In this document: positions 55,269 to 64,000 of the stretch, in pieces | Layout of the letters: every line of letters starts with the position of its first letter | Position numbering within the stretch: position 1 is the stretch's first letter | Origin: Glycine soja | Lineage: Eukaryota > Streptophyta > Magnoliopsida > Fabales > Fabaceae | Reading direction: 5' to 3' | Assembly (NCBI RefSeq): GCF_004193775.1 | Contig: NC_041019.1 | Coordinates: 11,952,204 to 12,016,203, forward strand | Length of the DNA: 64,000 nt | Position numbers and translations under genes: made by a program | Notes under the pieces: generated by a model | Told to the model about the DNA's origin: nothing | Databases searched by the model: none | Seen by the model: the letters and a program-made list of their open reading frames with translations, nothing else

Positions 55269-58200
55269 CCATGGTAACAATAATAATAACATTAGAACAT
55301 GATGCTCAAATGCCATTTTTTAAAAGATATGGAAGAAATTGCATAGGACACATTTAAAAAAATTAAAATTTAAAAATCAAAACTATTTTGTTTTTTTAGT
55401 AATTGAGCTAAAATTATTTTAGTTTAACACATTTTATTTTAAAAGTGCTTAAAAGAATAAAAACTTGCAACCATGTCAAAGAAGCCAATGACATTCTTAC
55501 TTTGAGAAATTGATTAAGCAAATAAAAAATTGATTGAATTAATGACGTGAGAAGGATAATTATCTATTTATGGAAATAATTTGACTAATAATAAAGAAAA
55601 AACTCTCCTGCTTGTTACCATATTTAAAAAATAATAATTTAAATATATTAATAATGACACTATTATTTCATTATAAATTATCATGTATGATTTTTTAATA
55701 AAAATTACTTTACTTATAACAAATTTTAATTAATTGACAATATCAAAATTTCAAATTCAAAGTACATGAAAATTAAGTCCTTCTTAAAAACAAAAAAATG
55801 TTTTGACAAATGATTTTTTAACTTAAAAAACATTACTATAGATGCACTTAAATGTTTTAATTTTATATACATTAAAAAAATTAAGTACAAGTGTGTGTGT
55901 GAAAGTATTTTAAAAATTGATAGAATCTTCTATATTATTTATCATCTATTTTTACTCATATTTCTTATCTCTTTCCTTATTTTTTCTTTATTTTTCATCA
56001 ATCAAATACCTTTATTTTTTACTTTATTCCTCGCCTATTTTTATTCTTCTTTTTATTTTTATCTACTTTATTTCTTTTCTCTCTACCAAACCGGGCATAA
56101 TATTGTTATTACTTGTGTACATGTGTTTGGAGACTCAATATTTATAGAGTCGTTGAGAGTCTAAGTTAGTGAAAAAGTTAGTTATGTCATGTATTAAATT
56201 ATACATATAGTCTGAGTTTTGCTTTATATCAAATTTTATTTGTGCCTTTCATATTGAGCTCGATTTCTTTGTTCTAGTTGGGTTACGGTTAAACAATTGC
56301 CTCAAAGTTGGTATTCTTTAAGAAAGCAATGTTGATTTAAGAGTGTATAAACGAATATCCTTCCCAAAAAACATATAAATTGTGAGTTGAGATAAGTGAG
56401 AGGTAAACTAAATTAAATCGTCAGTTTTTTATTTATTTTATTTTTAGTCTTCAATCTAAATTTAAATCCTATTATGTCTAAATTTTTCCTGATCCACACT
56501 TTCATTTATACTTTTCTTCATTTTTTAAAGTATTATATTTTTATATTTTTTCTTATTTATTTTTATATTTTTAAATTATTTAGATGAATTAACCCACCAA
56601 CTTATCACAAACACGGTGAGGTGTGGTCAACGGATATGTGGTCAACGTGCTCCATTCCGTTAACTGGTTAAAGATGTATCTAAACAAACTTACCTAATTT
56701 GCCATCACTACCATAAAATTGTTATAATTAATCTTTAATTCATGTTCACGCACAGCCATAATTAGTTGATTATTATTTTTAAAAGAGTTAAATATATTTT
56801 TAATTTTTTAAATTTAGATATATTTTTTTAGTCTTTCATTTTTTTATTAGTACCTCAATTTTTGAAAGACTATTTTTAATCCCTCCCATTTTTTTATTTA
56901 TTAAAAGTAGCTTTTCAAAGAAACTAGTAAAAATATTTTTAATGACTAATAAAAAAAATTACCAAAATTTAAACGATTAAAAAATTATTTAAAACTGTTT
57001 TAGAATATTAGAGATATTAGCCATCAGTTATGAATTTATTAAAAAAAATCACTAATGAACTGCATTTATCATACAAAATCTAAACAAATCAAAAAATGAT
57101 ATTGTGTTTAGTATTTAGGATTTTTTAGTATAATTTTTTTTATATTAAAGTAAATTACACGTATCTTTCCTTGAATTTAAAAAAATTACACATATTTCTT
57201 ATTTTTTTAAAAATTTACACATATCTTTCCTAATATTTAAGAAAATTATATGTGTCTCTCTTATGTTTATAAAATTTATACAAAAATTTTAATGTTGTTT
57301 AAACATTTAACCATAATAAGGTATTAGGCTAACAATTTTGATTAAAAAGCTTAAATATATTTTTATCTTCATAAATATCAAAATATTTGAAATTCGTCAT
57401 TGTAAATTTTTTTATCTATTTTTCATCCTTACAAAATTTAAATCTATTTTTTTTCTTGAAGTTACCTTTGTAAACTTAAGTGTATGTTATTGTAGATAGT
57501 GTTAGTTTTTCCAATTTTTTTTACATCATTGATATGTATAACGAATGTAGAAAATTTTCAAACCTACTTATGTGTTATTGTAAAAAGTGTTAGATTTTTT
57601 TAACTTTTTTACATCGATTATATATATATATATAACCAATGAGTTATAAAACGATTTTAAAAAGTTAAAAAATTGATATTTTCTGCAACAACATATACAT
57701 ATTCTCTGTACCAAAAATAATAATTTTAAATTTTGTGAGGACAAAATATATACAAAATTTGTTCAGTGACAAATTTTTAAATAGGAGAGAGATGTGTAAT
57801 TTTCTTAAATCTCATAAGAAATAAATGTAAGTTTTACCAAAAAAAGAAAAATATGTATAATTTATTTAAACTTCAAGAGACACATATATAATTTTCTCTT
57901 TATATTATTATCCAATCATAAATTATTATTAATATAATTTTTAAAATATTTATTATAAAATTTAATAAATTTATCATCATACTTAATAATTTATAATAAT
58001 TCAATAACAATATAAAATAATTTTATACTATCAAAATATCACAATTGAACTCAAATAATAATAAAAATAAAATAAACAAAAGGAAAAATATCTCCAAAGC
58101 AAATAGATTAAATAATTATCCAAGCTATAGCGTTTTTTCCATCTTTCAAAGTTACAAATAGAGAAGATCTGATTTTCTAATTATCTTATATCTATTTTGC

Positions 58201-58840
58201 TTACTGTATTATTCTTATTAATTATTAATCCGGATAATACCGAATTTCAAGCACGAGAACTCGACGAGTGTTGAATGTTGAGCATTCGTGTCAACGGACG
58301 CCAAATACAATTCCAATGTGGCAGAATGTTAGTAAAAAAAAATTAAAATAACACGGGAAATATATTATTACGAAAATTTAATTTAAATACACAAACGCAT
58401 TGTATATATATAAAAAATATCATACTGTTGTCCCCTTAGATATTATCGTATACAATAACTTTATTAATATTTATAAAAACTATTTAAAAAATTATAGTTA
58501 GTACATTTTTTAATTAGTTATAATAGATAAAATTTTAAACAAATATTCAATACACTGATAGTGTACAGAATCTTATAATCATTTTCGAATATAGTATATT
58601 AATTATTATTATTACTTTTATCATAATTATCTTAAAATTATACAAAATAATTATTTTTTGATTGGTTGGTTGCGGATATAAATTAAACTCTAAATTTTTT
58701 ATATTATGCTTAATTTTTTTTTTATGTTTCCAATTTTTCATAAATAATTTTTTACATCATATAGTAATTCTTTATCCTCATCATATTGTATAATATTATT
58801 TTATTAAAAAATTTATAATAAGAAGAAGATGAAGAGCAAG
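55269..58840. other. AT-rich spacer between Athila-type element and MEI2-like gene
   Basis: No gene is supported. The T-rich frames at 55895-56164 are low-complexity. The foldback element at 57149-57892 and a weak copy of the dispersed repeat (57900-58045) lie within it. Confidence 0.6.
57149..57892. mobile_element. Foldback element with long imperfect inverted arms
   Basis: The left arm (TAAATTACACGTATCTTTCC, then TTACACATATTTCTTATTT and further) is matched by the reverse complement of the right arm (AAATTATATATGTGTCTC, TTATACATATTTTTC and so on) over about 110 bases. The interior also has repeated GTTATTGTA..AGTGTTAG segments. No coding frame and no clear target duplication. Confidence 0.6.
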
Positions 58841-58859
58841 TTATTAATTTTTGATGTGC

Positions 58860-59145
58860 TTGTCTTTCTTCCCTCCAATCATTTTCCTCTGTGTCTTGTT
58901 TTTCTTTTCTCTCTCTAATTTTCCGGGAAAATTTCTCTCACTCTTGCTCTCTGGTTTCCCGGCGTCAGAGGAGGAAGCAGAAGAGTAGAAGGAAGACATT
59001 TCTCTGCTTCTACGGAAACTCTTCCCTTCACTTCCTTCCCTTTCTCTTCTCAATTTCCGTGATCATCACAATTTTCTTCACTCCTCAGTTTCTATCCTCC
59101 ATGAATTCCCTCTAGCCCCTCCTCTCCTTCCTTCTCTTCCTCAAG
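58860..59145 (+). promoter_or_regulatory. 5' UTR exon of the MEI2-like gene
   Basis: Pyrimidine-rich leader (TTCTCTCTCTAATTTTCC, CTTCCTTCCCTTTCTC) ending at CTCAAG, followed by GTACTC. A long intron (59146-60361) then leads to the exon holding the start codon. The open frame in this leader (58891-59115) has no known domain. The transcription start is approximate; an intron in the leader is common for this type of plant gene. Confidence 0.65.
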
Positions 59146-60374
59146 GTACTCTTCTTCTTCTTCTTCTTGTTCTTTTTTTTTTTTGCCTTTTTTTGTTAGT
59201 TTAATTCTCTATTTTTATGAATTCATGCTTTTCAATTATGCGGGGTGTGTCAAAATTTGTTTTTTTTTTTCTTTGAAATTTTGGTTTTTTAGCACTTGAT
59301 CGGGTTAACTGGCAGGTGGGTCTTCGTTGTTTTGGTGCATAAGCTTGAGCTGTTGATGAATTATGAGGAACTGTGATCTTTGATGTGGGGGCTTGTTGGT
59401 GGTGGTGCTGTGTAATAATCTAAGAGTAACTGTGTATGTGTGTTTTAAATTTTACTTTGTGGGTTTTGGTGAAGTTGATTAATTTTCTCGGTTATGTTTT
59501 GGGTTTTGGGTGATTTTTTGTTTGGACCTTGAGTTGACCCTGTAATCTTCCTTACGCTGTTGTGAAATGTATCAGCTACTGAGTGTTCTTTTGCTTGGTT
59601 TTATTTAATCTTTCCAATTTGTGTTTCTTATTGTTTAGGCTTGTGTTGTTATGGTTACTGTCTTGATATAATGTTATGAGAGAGTTTACTGTGGTTGTGC
59701 GTGCTTGGAACTTAGTTGACTTTAAGGACTTGTGCAGTTGGGAAATACTTTGGTTGCTAATTGTTCTATATTTGTTTTCTTTAAACTATGAAAAGTTGTA
59801 AACTTTCCTTCCTATGATAGAATAAGATTGTGCTTTTGTGCGTACATAATATAGACAATCTGTTTGGATTCTGGTTAAGTTGAAACTTGAATTTTGCTAA
59901 TCACCACTCCTATCTAATGTATGCCAATTCAATGTATGACTGGGAAGCTCCTTTCGTTAGTTAATATCGATTTCATTTTGCTGAACTTCATCCATCCAAA
60001 TAAGATATAAAAGTTGTATTGAACTATTGATCAACACAATGTCATGTGTATAGTTGTTGGTTAATTCAACTTGCCAGATATTGATAATGGTTGTAACTGT
60101 TGCCCTAAATATTATACAAATAATTGCATCTTACTCCCCTCACTGTACTAACTACATGAGACAAAGTTAAGAAAGGTATAAAACTATAAGGAAACCATTG
60201 TCTGTCTTTGGTGAGATTAAACCGTGATGCATTCTTACTTGATTGTGAATGTTTTTCCATTTATGGTACATTGGTTCACAATAGGTTTATGATGTCTTCA
60301 AGTAATTGATATTAAGATATCTGACTTTCTCTGTTATCTCTTTTGTCATGTTTATTCTAAGAAAGTGACTGAAA

Positions 60375-63300
60375 ATGGACAAGCATTCTGGGAATTCTTC
60401 ATCAGCTCATGCTGCTGCAGGTACCTCCTCTTCATATGTAATACATAAATTCTTGTGTAGCAATTTTTCTTAATTAAATTAGTTTGTATGTTGTTTCTGT
60501 AGGTCCATCTGGGATTTCCCCACATAATGTTCCAAAAAAAGCGGGAAGCAGTGCATGGGGAATACCACGTGCCAGTGATGTGTTCCATGACTCAAGTGAT
60601 GTTAGCTTGTTTTCTAGTTCACTGCCTGTTCTTCCACATGAAAAATGTAAGCTTAAGATGATGTTTCTGATAGAACAGATTGGAATCATTCATAATGTTT
60701 CTTTTGACATCCTTTTTTTTTCTCCTTTTATTGTTGATATGCAGTAGATTTGACTGATTCGGAAAATTATGGTCAACCAGTTGATGATAACTTGCTAACA
60801 TTAGATAAAGTTCACAAAGAGGATGAGGGACACGATCCTTTTGATGACTTTGAAACCAATGCAATTGGAAACATGCTTCCTGATGATGAAGAGGACCTTT
60901 TAGCTGGCATTATGGATGATTTTGACCTCAGTAAATTGCCCAGTCAACTGGAGGATTTGGATGAAAATGATCTGTTTGTCAATGGAGGGGGATTTGAGAT
61001 GGATTTTGAACCCCAAGAGAGCCTCAATATCAGTATGTCCAAGATAGGCATATCAGATGGAATTGCTTCAAATGGTATTGGTCAGTATGCAATCCCAAAT
61101 GGTGTGGGAACAGTGGCTGGGGAGCATCCCTATGGAGAGCATCCATCAAGGACATTATTTGTTCGAAACATCAACAGTAATGTTGAGGACTCTGAATTAC
61201 GAACACTATTTGAGGTATTGAACATTTGCCTAATGCTTCAATAATATTATATTTGTTTTTAAACATGGTATTTAATGTGTATGGTAATCATGCTTTTGCT
61301 TCTTAATGTGTATGGAATTGAAGTCTGATAATATTTGCATTTTTAAAGGAGGAAGCTATGGATAATACGTTGTGATTTCATTTTGGCTGGAAAATTGTTT
61401 TGAAAATTATATTTCCCAGATCATTATTAGTGTGAATGTCTCTGCCAAGATAAATTAATGTGTAAGTTGCAATTTCTGGTTAGGCACTGGGGGCACTACA
61501 TGTTACATGGTTAGCCTAAATTCTAAAAAATAATATATTTTAAGATAATCTGCTAGCACATTTACTTCGACTGATAAAGAGGGAAATAATGCTTGATTAT
61601 CATAAAATGAAACTAGAACATCAAGAAAGAGAATGGTGAGAATATAAAAATCTGAAAAGAACCATTACTTGCCATTTGACCTTTGCCAGTTAGTGACAGG
61701 AAACCACACAGATGTGCCTGGGTTCTGTAGGTGGGATCCAGTTGTCCCTTTATGCTCCTAGTATTCCCTCCCTTATCTCCACCTCCCAAAAATAAATTAT
61801 AAGTCAAACTGGATAAAGAGGCATATGGTTTTGTACCCAAAAGATAAAGAGAGGTAGACGTTTATTTGGAGAGCCTTTATTTACCTTTTTGTACTTTAGT
61901 GGCTTTCTGAATACCTAGTAGAATTGGTGTGACAAAATTCTAGTTGGAGCTTAAATAGGGTATGCTTTAGTTATTCATTTCTTGTTTGTGTACGGCATGA
62001 AAAGCTCATTCTTCTCCCTTTATCTATTTTTGTTGTTGATTCTATTCTTTTTATTTGATAGCAATATGGGGATATCAGAACTTTATACACAGCATGCAAG
62101 CATAGGGGCTTTGTGATGATATCTTACTATGATATTCGAGCTGCTCGCACTGCCATGCGTGCTTTACAAAACAAGCCCTTGAGACGAAGAAAACTTGATA
62201 TTCATTTTTCAATTCCTAAGGTTTGATTTTTTTTGGCATTACTCTGTGTTTGACTGTTTATCATTGATGTTGCCTTTCTTTTATTAATCTTTCTTCTGCT
62301 TGTTTCAGGATAACCCCTCAGAAAAAGATATTAATCAAGGAACCCTTGTAGTGTTCAATTTAGATCCATCAGTATCAAATGATGACCTTCGTCAAATATT
62401 TGGGGCTTATGGTGAGGTCAAAGAGGTAAAATATATATTAACATATCTGTTTATTTTAAATGTATTTTCTTTGGCACCACTTAATGTTTATCCAGTGCTT
62501 GGAGTATTTGTAAATTCTGTATTAAAATTGCAGATCAGGGAAACACCACATAAGAGACACCATAAATTTATTGAATTTTATGATGTTAGAGCAGCAGAGG
62601 CAGCTCTTAAAGCATTAAATCGAAGTGATATTGCTGGGAAACGCATAAAACTTGAACCCAGTCGCCCTGGTGGAGCACGTAGAAAGTAAGTTGGATTTTA
62701 TCTTGTTTAGTATGGCATAAACATATTTCCTGTATAAATAATTTTTCTCCCTTGACCTGGTTTCTTAATTCTTTTCTAAATGGTATAGAAGTAAGGACAT
62801 GCTTGAAATTTTTTACAATAGAGGTACGCCCAAGAATATCTATTATATACATTAATATTTATCCCTTGAGCAGATATTAAATAGTTACTTGTAAGAAGCT
62901 AATAAATTAGTTCAACTTACTTTCATGGAGAAAATTTCTGGGTGGTTGATCTGGAATGTAAAAGGTGATAATGTTGTTACTATCCATCTAATTCTTAAAT
63001 CAGCTACTTGGATAAGAAGATCACTTGTTAGGTTTTAAAAGCAATACTGTGAAATCCTTTAAAAGTTTGCTATCCTAACGGAATCTTCCAAACATCTCAT
63101 TTGTGTAAGTGAATTTCAGTTTCAATACATGTATTTAGTTCAGCTGTTCTATTTCCTATAACTTTCAGACCTTTCATGTTGTCATGCCACATTTTATGTT
63201 ATCTGCACACTAAATGTAGTAATGTATTGGGGTTTAAATGCTAACTAGTTACTCTGTAGGGAGTATTTAAGCTTCTAAATCCTTGCAAATATAAAATTTG

Positions 63301-64000
63301 GATGCAGAAAGAAATAGATATTAAGAAATTACTCAAGGTATGTCTTTGTAATTTTGCACCAATCTATTGGTGGATGCCGTAGGTCTGTGCAATATTATTG
63401 CTTCTGTTGATCTTTTTCCTATCTTTCTTAGGAACTCTATCTGCATGCCTTGGGCTCCTTTTTTGTGACTGTACATTGTGCATGTAGTTCTTGATCAATT
63501 ATTCTTTTTCCATTCTTGTAGACACTTGAAGGCTTTGGCCTTTTCTAGGTTTCATTTCTTGCGCTTTTTTTTTTCTCGTTCTTCGCATTATTTTTATTTG
63601 ATATGGTTTCTTTCAGCTAATATTATGCTATATATCCTTATGCCACTGACAATGTTATTATCTATGTAATTAAACCTTTAAAAAACTAGTGACACATTTT
63701 CTCTTGTTAGCTTGATGCAACAACTGAGTCAAGAACTGGAACAAGATGAAGCTCGAACTTTTAGACATCAAGTAGTTTCACCTGTGGCCAATTCTCCTCC
63801 TGGTAAATCACTCTTAAATCCAATCTTCTTTCTCATACACAATTGTAGTTTATCATTTTAGAAAGGTATTCTCAATTACATGCTAAATTAGTTGGCAATT
63901 TTTTCTCAGGTAGCTGGGCACAATTTGGTAGTCCAGTTGAACAAAATCCATTAGCTTCTTTTAGCAAGTCCCCTGGTTTGGGCCCTGCCAGTCCCATTAA
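60375..64000 (+). CDS. MEI2-like RNA-binding protein, AML2/AML5 type (3' end outside window)
   Basis: Plant homologue of fission yeast Mei2, an RNA-binding regulator; Arabidopsis AML genes act in meiosis and development. Coding exons: 60375-60420, 60503-60646, 60745-61214, 62062-62220, 62309-62425, 62534-62685, 63711-63802 and 63910 to beyond 64000. All introns are GT..AG with matching phase. The ATG at 60375 is the first in its exon and gives MDKHSGNSSSAH. The N-terminus has the conserved SAWGIPR, an LFSSSLPVLPHEK motif and acidic DDEEDLLAGIMDD. RRM1 (about residues 200-272) has RNP2 LFVRNI and RNP1 RGFVMISY; RRM2 (about 285-358) has LVVFNL and HHKFIEFY. The Mei2-specific C-terminal RRM3 should lie past base 64000. 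No lesion was seen. Assignment to AML2/AML5 rather than AML1/AML4 is by remembered N-terminal motifs. Confidence 0.94.

Noticed and set aside
55895..56164. 89-codon frame with apparent membrane segments
   Set aside because: The hydrophobicity comes from T-rich DNA; there is no start context or family match.
58891..59115. 74-codon frame before the MEI2-like gene
   Set aside because: It lies in the CT-rich leader exon and has no known domain; the true start is in the next exon, where the conserved N-terminus begins.

Overview
This is an AT-rich plant nuclear window. The intron-rich kinase and RNA-binding genes, the Ty3/gypsy and CACTA families, the long (AAT)n and (TA)n microsatellites and the style of the retroelement proteins all point to a legume, most likely soybean (Glycine) or a close relative. 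The species is an inference, because no database could be searched.

Two host genes lie at the edges. On the minus strand at the left (38-4965, 3' end outside the window) is a TDY-type MAP kinase of the MPK18/19/20 group. Nine coding exons are visible and every junction has GT..AG borders and consistent phase. Its leader and promoter run to about 5.9 kb. On the plus strand at the right (60375 to beyond 64000) is a MEI2-like RNA-binding protein of the AML2/AML5 type. It has a separate 5' UTR exon, and its two N-terminal RRMs are fully inside the window.

The ~54 kb between them holds no intact host gene and is built from mobile elements in different states of decay. From left to right: (1) a perfect (AAT)18(ATT)27 palindromic microsatellite at 8.3 kb. 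(2) A minus-strand Ty3/gypsy element, 10272-16415, with LTRs, PBS and PPT. Its pol carries an in-frame deletion fusing the start of reverse transcriptase to the end of integrase, and a solo LTR of an Athila-like family is nested in it (12406-13647, target duplication CACTA). (3) A CACTA transposon, 16587-20664 (target duplication GAA), with subterminal inverted repeats, a decayed TNP1-like gene and two exons that look like a captured piece of a seipin gene. (4) A small TRIM-like LTR element, 21053-21743. (5) A gene desert, 21.7-43.4 kb, with AT-rich sequence, microsatellites, foldback, hAT-like and Mutator-like miniature elements and dispersed short repeats. (6) A nearly complete 11.9 kb Athila-type Ty3/gypsy element on the minus strand, 43400-55263, with target duplication GGTAG. 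Its gag-pol frame is interrupted only by stop codons, its YxDD box is mutated, and it has a third ORF region. (7) AT-rich spacer with a foldback element, leading to the MEI2-like promoter.

The sequence does not support a wholly new biological system. The most noteworthy items are the CACTA element carrying seipin-like exons, the nested solo LTR, the in-frame RT-integrase deletion fusion, the repeated GCTnAGCG motif shared by the Athila-type element and the nested solo LTR, and several unlisted miniature transposons with target-site duplications.
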